A DNA stretch of 58,031 bases, from assembly GCA_949287505.1 (NCBI GenBank), contig CASEGX010000056.1, positions 1 to 58,031 of the forward strand, given 5' to 3'. The first letter of the stretch is position 1. Every line of letters starts with the position of its first letter. The notes beneath the pieces were generated by a model, which saw only the letters and a program-made list of their open reading frames with translations, had not been told where the DNA came from and ran no database searches. Both the position numbers and the translations under genes were made by a program. Below are positions 15,517 through 24,332 of the stretch, piece after piece. Origin of the DNA: an uncultured Spirochaetales bacterium. Its GTDB lineage: Bacteria > Spirochaetota > Spirochaetia > Sphaerochaetales > Sphaerochaetaceae.

Positions 15517-17397
15517 TTAGAGTTTTCTGACGAAAAGGGCACGTATTGCATTGAGAACCGCTATGATCATCACGCCGACATCCGCAAAGATCGCAAGCCA
15601 CATGTTCGCAATCCCCATAGCGCCGAGGATGAGACAGAGGATCTTGATCCCGATAGCAAAGACGATGTTCTCGTAAACGATTTTCAGGCATTTCCTGGAT
15701 ATGTTTATCGCTTTCGGTATCTTCATCGGATCATCATCCATAAGAACAACATCGGCAGCTTCGATAGCAGCATCAGAGCCCATCGCTCCCATCGCAATGC
15801 CAATATCTGCACGGCTGAGAACCGGTGCGTCGTTTATGCCGTCTCCCACGAATGCAAGCTTTGATTTCCCCTCGCTGCCAAGAAGCTCTTCAACCTTGCT
15901 GACTTTGTCAGAAGGGAGAAGATTGCTGTACACTGTGTCTATTTTGAGAGATGAGGCAACACGTTCTGCAACCTTCGCATCATCTCCTGTCAGCATCACG
16001 ATGTTACGGATGCCTGAATTTCTGAGAGCCTTTACCGCTTCTGCTGCGTGTGGTTTCACGGTATCACTTATGACGATGTGTCCTGTATACTCCCCATCCA
16101 GAGCTACGTGGATTATCGTTCCGGTGCTGTGGCATGGAATGTATTCGATGCCGAGAGTTCTCATCAGCTTGTCATTGCCGCATGCGGTAACATGGCCGTC
16201 AACCTCTGCAATGATTCCGCTGCCGCTTATTTCCCTGATGTTCTTCACGCGGTCTCTCTCTATGGGCTTTCCGTATTCATCGATGAGGCTTCTCGCAATC
16301 GGATGCGATGAAGCACTTTCTGCAAGAGCCGCGTATTCGATGATCGCTGCATCCGGAATCCTGCCGTGGTGGATTCCATTGACCTCAAACACACCTTTTG
16401 TGAGTGTTCCAGTCTTGTCAAAGACCACGGTCTTTGTCTTTGAAAGCGTCTCAAGGTAATTCGAACCTTTTACAAGGATTCCGGCCTTGCTTGCGCCTCC
16501 GATTCCCGCAAAGAATGAAAGCGGTATGGATATCACAAGGGCGCAGGGGCAGGAGATGACAAGGAACGTAAGCGCGCGGTATATCCAGGTTTCCCATCCT
16601 GCAGGAGAACCCATCACAATGCTGATGAAAGGTGGCAACAGTGCCAGAAGCAATGCTCCTATGCATACTGCAGGCGTATAGACCCTTGCGAACTTCGATA
16701 TGAAGTCCTCGGATTTGGACTTCCTTGAACTCGCGTTCTCCACAAGATCGAGAATCTTCGATACCGTTGACTCCCCGAACTCCTTCGTAGTCCTGATCTT
16801 GAGCACACCTGTCATGTTGATCGACCCCGAGATTATCTCATCGCCAGTTTCAATGTTTCTCGGCATGCTCTCACCTGTGAGGGCGCTGGTGTTTAACGAT
16901 GATGAGCCTTCTGTGACAATGCCATCAATAGGTACTTTCTCTCCAGGCTGCACGACGATTATGCTTCCAATGCTGACATCGTCGGGATCTATCTTCTCAA
17001 GGCCTCCATCTCTTTCGATGTTTGCATAGTCAGGGCGTATATCCATCAGCTCAGTGATGTTCTTGCGGCTTTTTCCCACCGCATAGCTCTGGAAGAGCTC
17101 TCCGATCTGATAGAAAAGCATTACCGCAATTGCTTCGGTGTAATCACTGCTCTTCTCATACAAGGCAAGTGCGATGGCGCCGACTGTTGCAACTGCCATC
17201 AGAAAACATTCGTCAAAAACCTGTCCTCTGATAATCCCCCTGACTGCCTTCCTGAGTATGTCGTATCCGACAATGAGGTAGGGTACGAGATAGAGAATGA
17301 ACCTCAGTATCCCGGAAGAGGGGATGAAATGAAGCAACGCCATAAGCACTGCTGCCAGTATTATCCTTAACAGCATTATCTTCTGTTTTCTGTTCAT
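15517..17397 (-). CDS. zntA: P1B-type zinc/cadmium/lead exporting ATPase
   Basis: A 626-residue heavy-metal P-type ATPase that pumps Zn2+, Cd2+ or Pb2+ out across the inner membrane. Seen: about eight transmembrane helices, the actuator motif TGES at 174-177, the intramembrane CPC at Cys283-Cys285 (SCPCALVIS), the phosphorylated Asp327 in DKTGTLT, a P1B HP dipeptide in SSHPIARSL, the GDGINDAPVL hinge and the last-helix motif ADVGVMIIAVLNAIRAL, whose Asp is typical of the Zn/Cd group rather than copper pumps. The fused N-terminal metal-binding domain is missing; it is encoded separately by the gene just upstream, with which it shares an ATGA overlap. Confidence 0.9.
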   Translation of the reverse strand: MNRKQKIMLLRIILAAVLMALLHFIPSSGILRFILYLVPYLIVGYDILRKAVRGIIRGQVFDECFLMAVATVGAIALALYEKSSDYTEAIAVMLFYQIGELFQSYAVGKSRKNITELMDIRPDYANIERDGGLEKIDPDDVSIGSIIVVQPGEKVPIDGIVTEGSSSLNTSALTGESMPRNIETGDEIISGSINMTGVLKIRTTKEFGESTVSKILDLVENASSRKSKSEDFISKFARVYTPAVCIGALLLALLPPFISIVMGSPAGWETWIYRALTFLVISCPCALVISIPLSFFAGIGGASKAGILVKGSNYLETLSKTKTVVFDKTGTLTKGVFEVNGIHHGRIPDAAIIEYAALAESASSHPIARSLIDEYGKPIERDRVKNIREISGSGIIAEVDGHVTACGNDKLMRTLGIEYIPCHSTGTIIHVALDGEYTGHIVISDTVKPHAAEAVKALRNSGIRNIVMLTGDDAKVAERVASSLKIDTVYSNLLPSDKVSKVEELLGSEGKSKLAFVGDGINDAPVLSRADIGIAMGAMGSDAAIEAADVVLMDDDPMKIPKAINISRKCLKIVYENIVFAIGIKILCLILGAMGIANMWLAIFADVGVMIIAVLNAIRALFVRKL

Positions 17398-17615
17398 TGG
17401 ATGAAAACCTCGCAGTCGCTCTCAACTCTCTTGCAGTTTTTTCTGACATTCTCCATTACGGCATTTCTGTCAGCATTGTCCTGGAACTCGACTATCATCC
17501 TCTGCATCATGAAATTGACTGTGCAGTCCTTGACTCCTTCGGTCTTCTTTGCCGCAGTTTCCATCTTATTTGCACATGCCGCGCAATCAACTTCGATGCC
17601 GTATGTTTTCTTCAT
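17394..17615 (-). CDS. Stand-alone HMA (heavy-metal-associated) domain protein
   Basis: A 73-residue ferredoxin-like metal-binding domain. The metal site is DCAACANKME (Asp-Cys-x-x-Cys), where the Asp before the first Cys is common in zinc-binding HMA domains. I choose the ATG at 17615 because GGAGGAGAG lies three bases upstream; an in-frame start four codons earlier overlaps this Shine-Dalgarno. It likely delivers metal to the ATPase encoded next and replaces that pump's missing N-terminal domain. Its promoter has a perfect TTGACA -35 and an ArsR-like operator after the -10. Confidence 0.88.
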   Translation of the reverse strand: MKKTYGIEVDCAACANKMETAAKKTEGVKDCTVNFMMQRMIVEFQDNADRNAVMENVRKNCKRVESDCEVFIQ

Positions 17616-17634
17616 ACTCTCCTCCAAACAATTA

Positions 17635-17652
17635 AACGAATGCTTAATCGTT
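17635..17652 (-). promoter_or_regulatory. Inverted-repeat operator of the metal efflux operon
   Basis: AACGA and TCGTT arms flank an eight-base centre (18 bp, 17635-17652), and less perfect A/T-rich matches extend outwards. It lies between the -10 and the start codon of the HMA gene, the usual place for an ArsR/SmtB-family repressor that releases DNA on binding zinc or cadmium. The ArsR-family gene at 19833 is the obvious candidate regulator. Confidence 0.6.
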
Positions 17653-17658
17653 GATTTG

Positions 17659-17687
17659 ATATTATCTCTCTACCTCTCACATGTCAA
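17659..17687 (-). promoter_or_regulatory. Promoter of the HMA-zntA operon
   Basis: On the minus strand: consensus TTGACA (17687-17682), 17-base spacer and TAATAT (17664-17659). The near-ideal promoter with an operator just downstream suggests tight repression and strong induction. Confidence 0.75.
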
Positions 17688-17758
17688 CAAAAAAGAGTGG
17701 CGATTAGAAAAAGACAAAGAAGATTCATAACAATTGATTGTAATAAAAGGAAATAAAA

Positions 17759-17793
17759 AATCTCCCCAACATAAAGAAGGGGAGATTGGATAG
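17759..17793 (-). terminator. Rho-independent terminator of the lipoprotein gene
   Basis: A perfect nine-base stem (AATCTCCCC at 17759-17767 and GGGGAGATT at 17779-17787). Read on the minus strand it is followed by TTTTTTATTTCC, giving a good U-tract after the lipoprotein gene. Confidence 0.85.
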
Positions 17794-17809
17794 CAATCTA
17801 GTTTGCTAA

Positions 17810-18268
17810 TCAGACAGATGGAGTCTCTACAAGGCTAAAGTCAATATGAAGAGGCATCTCAATTCCAGGTACCACAAAATCTTCAATAGTAACGCTAACT
17901 GAGAGATTTTTTTCATCTGGTGTAATTTCTACATCAATTTTATTTTCGGCTGTTACTCCATTTGTCACAATTCCATCCATGGAAACCTTCCATGTTGTAT
18001 TGGTTTCGTCAAGCTCTTTGACATTGTTGCTTATGATATTTGCATCTGCTGTTTCAATTTGAAGAAAGCCAGATACATCAATTGTGAAACCATTTTCATC
18101 AATTGAAAGATTCGTCGGCATTGAGGCACCCATTGCTGTGATTGAACCTGTGTAATCTCCATTTGCCCAATCAGGAGCAAACGGTTCTTTTGCTGTTGAA
18201 TTTGGACTACATGCAACAAAGAGCATTGCAACCATGAGAATAATTGCAACAATACTAAGTTTTTTCAT
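17810..18268 (-). CDS. Small lipoprotein of unknown function
   Basis: A 152-residue lipoprotein. The signal peptide MKKLSIVAIILMVAMLFVAC ends in a lipobox (LFVAC, Cys20), after which SPNSTAKEPFAPDWANGDYTG follows. The mature domain is beta-rich and acidic (GDYTGSITAMGASMPTNLSIDENGFTID, WKVSMDGIVTNGV, IDVEITPDEKNLSVSVTIEDF), like a small lipocalin- or calycin-type barrel. I do not recognise the family. It has a good Shine-Dalgarno (AAGGAGAAG). Base use is clearly more AT-rich than in the flanking metal-efflux and pst genes, which suggests horizontal transfer together with the next gene. Confidence 0.8.
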   Translation of the reverse strand: MKKLSIVAIILMVAMLFVACSPNSTAKEPFAPDWANGDYTGSITAMGASMPTNLSIDENGFTIDVSGFLQIETADANIISNNVKELDETNTTWKVSMDGIVTNGVTAENKIDVEITPDEKNLSVSVTIEDFVVPGIEMPLHIDFSLVETPSV

Positions 18269-18348
18269 TTTCTTCTCCTTTTTCCCTGAAATAGAAAATC
18301 AAGGGCAGTATAACATATTTAATTAACAAATCAATGGTCATGTGTTAG

Positions 18349-19749
18349 TTATCTCGTAGCAATGAAAAGATCGTGAAGTGTGAATTGCTTTACATTATCA
18401 TCCTTTATATTCCTGAATTCTTCTGAGAATCCAGCCTTTGAGAACATCCAGTAATGTCGCTTTCTGAAGAGATTCATAGCATCTCCGTATTCCTTCATCA
18501 AATTAAGTTCGTCGGTATCCATTGGTTTGTTCCGATACTTGCATGATGCGATTATCCCTTCATCTGGATTCTCCGCAGATATTGCAACGATATCGATTTC
18601 GGCTTCTTTGTGAGTTCTTGGATTTCCGCCCCACCATCTGCCTATATCCTTAATAAGGAAAGGTGTATCGGCATATTTCTCAATGTAGTCACGAGCCATA
18701 CGCTCAAATATGAATCCCATGTATTCAGGAATGCGGTCCTTGATTATTTTCTCATAAAGTTCTTCACCTCTTCCGGATGAGATTACAGAGAAATACCTGT
18801 ATACGAACCTGAACCAGAAAAGAAGGAAGAAGTCATCTAATCGGTAAAATGTTTTCCTTGTTTTTTCTCCTATCGGGGATTCTTTTCTGATGAATCCAAG
18901 ATTCATGAGCACTTTGATATATGTACTGCACAGTCCTGTTTCTATTCCTATTTCTGAGGCAATTTCAGAAAGTCTTGTCCGACCAGAAGCTATTGTGGTC
19001 AGTATTGAATCGTATATGACTGATTCTTTAAGCTCTTCACGAAGAAGAAAAGACGGTTCTGCAAAGAGAAGTCCATTGGTGCTGAGAATCGACTTGACTA
19101 CTGCTTCTTGCACTGTTTTCTGTCCCAGAAAGCATTCCATGTAATATGGGACACCCCCTGTTATCCCATATATCAGTGCTTTATCTTCATCTGAGAATTC
19201 TGGAAACCATTCCTCAGTTTCAAGATAGTCAAAAGGCAAGAGTTTTATCTGTCCTGTCCGTCTTCCGAATACAGGGCTTTTCTCTGACAGGACCTTATCT
19301 TCCATGAAGCTGACAGATGAGCCAGAGAGAATTACGAAAAGTCCTGCTTTTCTTGCCTCGTTGTCAAGAAAATGCTGTAAGACTGACAGAGCAGAGGGAT
19401 TGAAGGCTGTAAGGTATGGCAGTTCATCGATACAGAGGACGATATGCTTGTTCTCTGCGAGATGGCTAATTGCAATCAATGCAGATCTGAGATCGGAAAA
19501 GGAAACGGAGATTTCATTTTCTATTCCGTACTGGTATTCGTTTATCACACGGGAAAGTTCTCTCAGATTCTCGTTTTCATTTCCCTTCACCGCACTGAAT
19601 ATGATTGCACTCTTATCTTTACAGAACTCATTGATTAAAGCAGTTTTCCCAACCCTTCGTCGTCCATAGATGACGATGCAGCCATATTCTTTTCTCTGAT
19701 ATTGCTCATTAAGGAAAGCGAGCTCATTTTTCCGTCCTATGAAAATCAA
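18349..19749 (-). CDS. DUF234-type AAA ATPase (archaeal ATPase family)
   Basis: A 466-residue protein with an N-terminal P-loop ATPase (YGRRRVGKTALINEF, residues 29-43), a Walker B strand HIVLCIDELPYL (about 100-111), and sensor-like SGSSVSFM. A winged-helix region (RLSEIASEIGIETGLCSTYIKVLMNLGFI) and a C-terminal nuclease-like DUF234 domain follow, with EADID-like KEAEIDIVAIS and IIASCKYRN. Members of this family are accessory, often of unclear role. The start appears to be TTG at 19749, without a Shine-Dalgarno. The gene and its lipoprotein neighbour are AT-rich relative to the flanks and separate the metal pump genes from the ArsR gene. Confidence 0.8.
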   Translation of the reverse strand: MIFIGRKNELAFLNEQYQRKEYGCIVIYGRRRVGKTALINEFCKDKSAIIFSAVKGNENENLRELSRVINEYQYGIENEISVSFSDLRSALIAISHLAENKHIVLCIDELPYLTAFNPSALSVLQHFLDNEARKAGLFVILSGSSVSFMEDKVLSEKSPVFGRRTGQIKLLPFDYLETEEWFPEFSDEDKALIYGITGGVPYYMECFLGQKTVQEAVVKSILSTNGLLFAEPSFLLREELKESVIYDSILTTIASGRTRLSEIASEIGIETGLCSTYIKVLMNLGFIRKESPIGEKTRKTFYRLDDFFLLFWFRFVYRYFSVISSGRGEELYEKIIKDRIPEYMGFIFERMARDYIEKYADTPFLIKDIGRWWGGNPRTHKEAEIDIVAISAENPDEGIIASCKYRNKPMDTDELNLMKEYGDAMNLFRKRHYWMFSKAGFSEEFRNIKDDNVKQFTLHDLFIATR

Positions 19750-19750
19750 T

Positions 19751-19774
19751 TATAGTATAATCAACAATACTATA
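19751..19774. repeat. Perfect inverted repeat in the divergent promoter region
   Basis: TATAGTAT (19751-19758) and ATACTATA (19767-19774) are perfect eight-base arms around AATCAACA. They sit between the divergent DUF234 ATPase and ArsR genes and include a -10-like sequence for the minus-strand ATPase gene. It could be an operator or just overlapping promoter elements. Confidence 0.45.
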
Positions 19775-19796
19775 TTTAATTATAGCATTTGCGGGT

Positions 19797-19825
19797 TTGC
19801 ATCGTATTGAAGTTGCGGCTATATT
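19797..19825 (+). promoter_or_regulatory. Promoter of the ArsR-family gene (leaderless type)
   Basis: TTGCAT (19797-19802), 17-base spacer and TATATT (19820-19825), then seven bases to the ATG at 19833 with no Shine-Dalgarno. The TTG of the -35 could be mistaken for an upstream start codon in the same frame. Confidence 0.6.
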
Positions 19826-19832
19826 CAAACTA

Positions 19833-20213
19833 ATGAAAAGTGAATCATATCCATCATTGCCACATGATCATGGACAGCCTTTTGAGAAGGATCCGGATCA
19901 TTTCATGCCTCCCGCAGAGAATTTCAGGATGCTTGCAGATATATATAAGGAACTGGGGGATGAGAGCCGTTTGCGCATTTTCTGGCTTCTATGTCACTGC
20001 GAGGAGTGTGTAATAAACATTTCATCCATGGTGGATATGTCCAGCCCTGCGGTCTCTCATCATCTGAGACAGCTTAAAGCAGGTGGACTCATCGAAAGCC
20101 GGAGAAGCGGTAAGGAAGTCTATTACAAAGCTGCCGATACGGAGAAGACCAGGCTCCTGCACTCAATGATAGAGAATATGATGGAAATCGCATGCCCCTG
20201 GGGAAAATGTTAG
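19833..20213 (+). CDS. ArsR/SmtB-family metal-responsive repressor
   Basis: A 126-residue winged-helix regulator. DESRLRIFWLL leads into Cys54-His-Cys56-Glu-Glu-Cys59 at the place of the ELCVCDL metal motif of CadC/SmtB relatives. The recognition helix is MSSPAVSHHLRQLKAGGLIESRRSGKEVYY. More candidate ligands lie at the His-rich N-terminus (HDH near residue 11) and the C-terminus (CPWGKC). It probably senses Zn2+ or Cd2+ and represses the HMA-zntA operon about 2 kb away, from which it is separated by two AT-rich genes. I choose the ATG at 19833 because the promoter places transcription start there. Confidence 0.85.
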   Translation: MKSESYPSLPHDHGQPFEKDPDHFMPPAENFRMLADIYKELGDESRLRIFWLLCHCEECVINISSMVDMSSPAVSHHLRQLKAGGLIESRRSGKEVYYKAADTEKTRLLHSMIENMMEIACPWGKC

Positions 20214-20256
20214 CTTTCTGTTAATTAACAGAGAATTAACATTGCCGCGCTTATTA
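20208..20256 (+). promoter_or_regulatory. Pho-box-like operator and promoter of the pst operon
   Basis: Two TTAACA copies start at 20225 and 20236, eleven bases apart, and a perfect 14-bp palindrome CTGTTAATTAACAG spans 20218-20231. A further TGTTAG/TGTTAA pair (20208, 20219) keeps the 11-base phase. Direct repeats one helical turn apart are the mark of PhoB/PhoP sites. A -10-like TTATTA (20251-20256) follows at the expected distance. The regulator gene is in the same operon, pointing to autoregulation by phosphate starvation. Confidence 0.55.
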
Positions 20257-20323
20257 CTTAATCCTCGTTCATTAATATGCACTCCAGAAAACCAATAAGG
20301 GCTTTGGCCCATAGGAGTCTGAA

Positions 20324-21136
20324 ATGAAGAAGATTTTCACTATCATGCTTGTTGCAGCTCTTGCAATGACTGCAGTATTTGCATCTGGCGCATCGGAAGA
20401 GAGCGCAACAGTATCTACAGATGGATCTACATCAATGGAGCAGGTTATCCTTTCACTTGCTGAGCAGTATATGGCTGACAACCCGGGCGTGAATGTTACA
20501 TATAACCCGACAGGAAGCGGTACAGGTATCACAGCAGCACTTGAAGGCAGATGTGATATCGGACTTTCTTCCCGTGCACTCAAGGACAGCGAGATTGAGA
20601 GCGGTCTTACACAGACAATCGTTGCTCTTGATGGAATTGCTGTCATCGTGAATGCAGACAATCCTGTCAGCGATCTCACAATCGATCAGATTGCAAAGCT
20701 CTATACTGGCGAGATCACTAACTGGAGTGAGGTAGGCGGTGCAGATGCTCCTGTTGTACCTGTTGGACGTGAAGCCGGATCCGGAACAAGAGATGGTTTT
20801 GAGTCAATCACAGGAACAGAGGATGCATGCAAGTACAGCCAGGAGCTCACATCAACAGGTGCTGTAATCACAGCAGTTTCCCAGAATCCTGGTGCAATCG
20901 GATATGCTTCTCTTGCAAGCAACCTCGAGTCTGTTAAGACACTCACAGTTGAAGGTGTCGCTCCATCAGAGGATACAGTAAAGAGCGGTGAGTATAAGAT
21001 TCAGAGACCATTCGTGTTCGCAACACTCACAGCAACTCCGCTTTCTGACGCAGCTCAGGCATTCTTCGATTACTGCACAAGCGCAGACGCAGCTTCAATC
21101 ATCGCAGGAGCTGGTGCAGTTCCTGTAGCAGAGTGA
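20324..21136 (+). CDS. pstS: Phosphate ABC transporter binding protein
   Basis: A 270-residue periplasmic phosphate-binding protein. The signal peptide (MKKIFTIMLVAALAMTAVFASGASEES) is cleaved near FAS-G; there is no lipobox. Phosphate-contact segments are visible: DGSTSMEQVI, the GSGTGITAALEG loop, DIGLSSRALKD, and the AGSGTRDGFE loop after VPVGRE, all typical of PstS. It captures inorganic phosphate for PstCA. GGAG stands nine bases before the ATG. It is the first gene of pstSCAB-phoU-phoBR and lies behind the Pho-box-like site. Confidence 0.95.
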   Translation: MKKIFTIMLVAALAMTAVFASGASEESATVSTDGSTSMEQVILSLAEQYMADNPGVNVTYNPTGSGTGITAALEGRCDIGLSSRALKDSEIESGLTQTIVALDGIAVIVNADNPVSDLTIDQIAKLYTGEITNWSEVGGADAPVVPVGREAGSGTRDGFESITGTEDACKYSQELTSTGAVITAVSQNPGAIGYASLASNLESVKTLTVEGVAPSEDTVKSGEYKIQRPFVFATLTATPLSDAAQAFFDYCTSADAASIIAGAGAVPVAE

Positions 21137-21152
21137 GAAGAGGATTCCAGGC

Positions 21153-22058
21153 ATGAATCTAAGACAATTCATCGACCAGAAGGGGTATAAGGATAATCCC
21201 CGGAGGCTGATGGAGGATCTGATTCACCTTGTGTTCCTGGTCCTCGGACTTGTCGCGGTCGGCTCGGTACTGGTCATCACGGTCTATCTCGTGGTGTCAG
21301 GCCTGCCGGCCATCTTCAAGATTGGGCCCATTGAGTTCCTGTTTGGAACCCGCTGGGCCTCGACGGCTTCGGAACCGGCTTTCGGTATTCTTCCATTCAT
21401 CCTTACATCAGTCTATGGCACCGCAGGTGCGATAATAATAGGTGTCCCCGTAGGATTCTTTGCTGCTGTTTTCCTTGCCAAGATGGCACCGAAGAAGGTC
21501 CGTGAGATAATGGAGCTCTGTATCGGAGTCCTGGCAGGTATTCCTTCGGTTGTCTATGGTCTTGTCGGTATGACAATCCTTGTTCCTGGCATAAGAATTC
21601 TCTTCGGCGTTCCCGATGGAGCCACGCTTTTTGCAGCTATCATCGTTCTTGCCGTAATGATACTGCCTTCTGTAATCAACGTGTCCCTTTCTGCAATCCA
21701 GGCAGTCCCGAGAGAATATGAAGAGGCATCCCTTGCACTTGGAGCAACAAGCACGGAAACATATTTCCGCGTCACGGTCCCTGCTGCCAAGAGCGGTATT
21801 TTCACGGCCATCGTTCTCGGTATCGGAAGAGCAATCGGAGAGGCAATGGCTATCATGATGGTTGCCGGAAATGTTGCGAATATGCCATCGCTTTTCAAGT
21901 CCGTAAGATTCCTTACAACTGCGGTTGCATCAGAAATGTCCTATTCATCCGGACTTCAGAGAGAGGCGCTTTTCTCGATTGCCTTGGTGCTCTTCCTGTT
22001 CATCATGATCATCAATGCAATTCTCAACGTGCTTAAAACAGGGGGAGAGAAGAAATGA
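21153..22058 (+). CDS. pstC: Phosphate ABC transporter permease PstC
   Basis: A 301-residue inner-membrane permease with six predicted helices. Family landmarks are FGTRWAST...FGILPFILTSVYGT in the outer loop, GVPVGFFAAVFLAKMAPKK, and the ATPase-coupling loop EEASLALGATSTETYFRVTVPAAKSGIFTAIVLGIGRAIGEAMAIMMVAGN. With PstA it forms the channel for phosphate. Its stop overlaps the pstA ATG (ATGA). Confidence 0.95.
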   Translation: MNLRQFIDQKGYKDNPRRLMEDLIHLVFLVLGLVAVGSVLVITVYLVVSGLPAIFKIGPIEFLFGTRWASTASEPAFGILPFILTSVYGTAGAIIIGVPVGFFAAVFLAKMAPKKVREIMELCIGVLAGIPSVVYGLVGMTILVPGIRILFGVPDGATLFAAIIVLAVMILPSVINVSLSAIQAVPREYEEASLALGATSTETYFRVTVPAAKSGIFTAIVLGIGRAIGEAMAIMMVAGNVANMPSLFKSVRFLTTAVASEMSYSSGLQREALFSIALVLFLFIMIINAILNVLKTGGEKK

Positions 22059-22915
22059 TAGAGAAAATTTCAGGAAAGAGGTTCGCATGGTGCGCTCTTA
22101 TGAAGGGGCTCTGCATTATCTCTCTCATACTTGTTACAGCACTCACAGCATTCATGCTTCTCTACGTTCTTTTCAGAGGGGTGCCCCATATAACCGCAGA
22201 GCTTCTTTTCACAAGCCCGAGCATGCTCCGTCATACAATCGGTATCCTTCCGGATATCCTCAACACGATTTACATTGTCATCACGACTCTTCTCATTGTT
22301 CTTCCGATCGGAGTCGGTGCGGCAATCTATCTCAATGAGTATGCGACAAACAAGAAGGTTGTTGAGATCATTGAGTTTGCAGCAGAGACGCTTTCAGGCA
22401 TTCCTTCCATCATCTATGGCCTGGTTGGCATGCTTGTCTTCGTCCAGTTCTGTTCTTTGGGAACATCGCTTCTTGCTGGATCGCTGACGCTTGTTGTCAT
22501 GAACCTTCCTACCATCATGAGGACAACACAGGAGAGTCTGAAGACAGTTCCTGAAAGCTATAGAGAAGGGGCTTTTGCACTTGGTGCGGGAAAATGGAGA
22601 GTCATAAGGACAGTTGTCCTTCCGACATGTATCAATGGAATCATCACTGGCTGTATCCTTTCAATCGGAAGGATCCTCAGTGAGTCGGCTGCGCTCCTGT
22701 TCACGGCAGGATTTGCGCACAATGTAAATGGATTTATCAAGGGAATGGGAAGTGCAGGCGCGACGCTCACAGTGGCTTTGTATGTCTATGCAAGCGAGAG
22801 AGGTGAGTTCGATATCGCATTTGCAATTGCCGCAATCCTTATGGTGCTTACGGTTATCATCAACATTGCCACGACATACATGGGCAAGCTGATGGAGAGG
22901 AGAAACGGACAGTGA
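22055..22915 (+). CDS. pstA: Phosphate ABC transporter permease PstA
   Basis: A 286-residue inner-membrane permease, partner of PstC. Seen: six hydrophobic segments, [44 protein letters not shown], and the coupling loop [50 protein letters not shown]. It overlaps pstC upstream and pstB downstream by four bases each, indicating coupled translation and a fixed subunit ratio. Confidence 0.95.
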   Translation: MIEKISGKRFAWCALMKGLCIISLILVTALTAFMLLYVLFRGVPHITAELLFTSPSMLRHTIGILPDILNTIYIVITTLLIVLPIGVGAAIYLNEYATNKKVVEIIEFAAETLSGIPSIIYGLVGMLVFVQFCSLGTSLLAGSLTLVVMNLPTIMRTTQESLKTVPESYREGAFALGAGKWRVIRTVVLPTCINGIITGCILSIGRILSESAALLFTAGFAHNVNGFIKGMGSAGATLTVALYVYASERGEFDIAFAIAAILMVLTVIINIATTYMGKLMERRNGQ

Positions 22916-23664
22916 CAATCATAGAGACAAAGGACCTGGATCTCTGGTATGGGAACATGCAGGCTCTCAAGAAGATAAATCTCAGTATGGAGGAGAAGAG
23001 CATTACGGCTCTCATCGGGCCTTCCGGGTGCGGAAAGTCCACATTCCTCCGTACTCTGAATAGGATGAACGACCTCGTTCCCGGTGTTCGTATTGAAGGC
23101 GAGGTGCTTTATAACGGAGAGAATATCTTCTCTCCCAAAGTGGATGTGAACGGGCTCAGATACGAGGTTGGAATGGTCTTCCAGAAACCAAACCCCTTTA
23201 TGATGAGCATCTATGACAACATCGCATACGGACCAAGGACACATGGGATCAAGAGCAAGGTGAAGCTCGATGAGATTGTCGAGAAAGCTCTTGTCGATGC
23301 GGCTTTGTTCGATGAGGTGAAGGACAGGTTAAAAAAGAGTGCACTCGGCCTTTCCGGCGGACAGCAGCAGAGACTCTGCATCGCACGCGCTCTTGCCGTG
23401 CAGCCAAAGGTTCTTCTCATGGATGAGCCCACATCAGCCCTCGACCCGATATCCACAGCGAAGGTTGAGGAACTTGCGATGAGCCTCTGTGACAGATATA
23501 CGATCATAATAGTCACTCACAATATGCAGCAGGCACTCAGAATCGCACACAAGACAGCTTTTTTCCTCCTTGGAGAAGTAATAGAATATGATGACACGGA
23601 GAAAATCTTCTCCAATCCATCGGATTCAAGGACGGAGGATTACGTAACAGGAAGGTTTGGTTGA
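22912..23664 (+). CDS. pstB: Phosphate ABC transporter ATPase
   Basis: A 250-residue ABC ATPase that powers PstCA. Walker [10 protein letters not shown] is at 37-45, the Q-loop in [24 protein letters not shown] (the Q-loop plus KPNPF is characteristic of PstB), the signature [33 protein letters not shown] and the switch His in THNMQQALR. It starts at GTG overlapping the pstA stop. Confidence 0.96.
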   Translation: MTIIETKDLDLWYGNMQALKKINLSMEEKSITALIGPSGCGKSTFLRTLNRMNDLVPGVRIEGEVLYNGENIFSPKVDVNGLRYEVGMVFQKPNPFMMSIYDNIAYGPRTHGIKSKVKLDEIVEKALVDAALFDEVKDRLKKSALGLSGGQQQRLCIARALAVQPKVLLMDEPTSALDPISTAKVEELAMSLCDRYTIIIVTHNMQQALRIAHKTAFFLLGEVIEYDDTEKIFSNPSDSRTEDYVTGRFG

Positions 23665-23665
23665 T

Positions 23666-24331
23666 ATGAGAACGAGATTTGACAGCGAGCTTGAAACACT
23701 ATATGTCAGCATGATAAAGATGGGATCCTTGACAGAGGATACCCTTACAGCGCTGCAGGAAGCTCTCTCCGGCAAGAGCCGTGAGAGGCTTAAGAGTATT
23801 GCGGATATTTCCCATGAAATCGATGAGAAGGACCGGGAGATTGAGGCGCTTTGCCTCCGTCTTCTTCTCAGGAGACAGCCTGTTGCAAAGGATCTGAGGA
23901 CGATATCATCCGCGATGAAGATGATTTATGACATCGAGCGCATTGGAGACAATGCCGTTGATATCGCTGAAATCCTCCCGTTCATCTCCACAGATGACCT
24001 TACTGTTCGTGTCGGGCTGGACAGGATGATTGAGACTGTTATCGGCATGGTCACAGGAGCAATCGATGCCTTCGTCCATTCTGACGGCGCAAAGGCCTCT
24101 TCTGTCATTGTTGCAGATGACGATGCTGATAAGGCATTCGTCAGTGCAAAGCAGATGGTCACGGAGATGATCCGCGAGGGAGACAAGGATGCACAGGAGG
24201 CACCGGACCTTCTGATGATAGCAAAGTATCTAGAGAGGATGGGTGACCATGCAGCGTCTCTTGCACGCTGGGTTCTGAACTCCCTCGATGCTTCCGGTGA
24301 CTGGATCAACAATCCGGTAAAGGTTGACTGA
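23666..24331 (+). CDS. phoU: Phosphate signalling protein PhoU
   Basis: A 221-residue all-helical protein of two repeated three-helix bundles. Each repeat has the metal-cluster motif region: EIDEKDREIEALCLRLLLRRQPVAKDLRTISSAMKMIYDIERIGDNAVDIAE, and then DADKAFVSAKQMVTEMIR...LLMIAKYLERMGDHAASLARWVL. PhoU links the state of the Pst transporter to the PhoR kinase and keeps it off when phosphate is plentiful. The ATG at 23666 is one base after the pstB stop; an in-frame TTG nine bases upstream is less likely. Confidence 0.95.
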   Translation: MRTRFDSELETLYVSMIKMGSLTEDTLTALQEALSGKSRERLKSIADISHEIDEKDREIEALCLRLLLRRQPVAKDLRTISSAMKMIYDIERIGDNAVDIAEILPFISTDDLTVRVGLDRMIETVIGMVTGAIDAFVHSDGAKASSVIVADDDADKAFVSAKQMVTEMIREGDKDAQEAPDLLMIAKYLERMGDHAASLARWVLNSLDASGDWINNPVKVD

Positions 24332-24332
24332 G

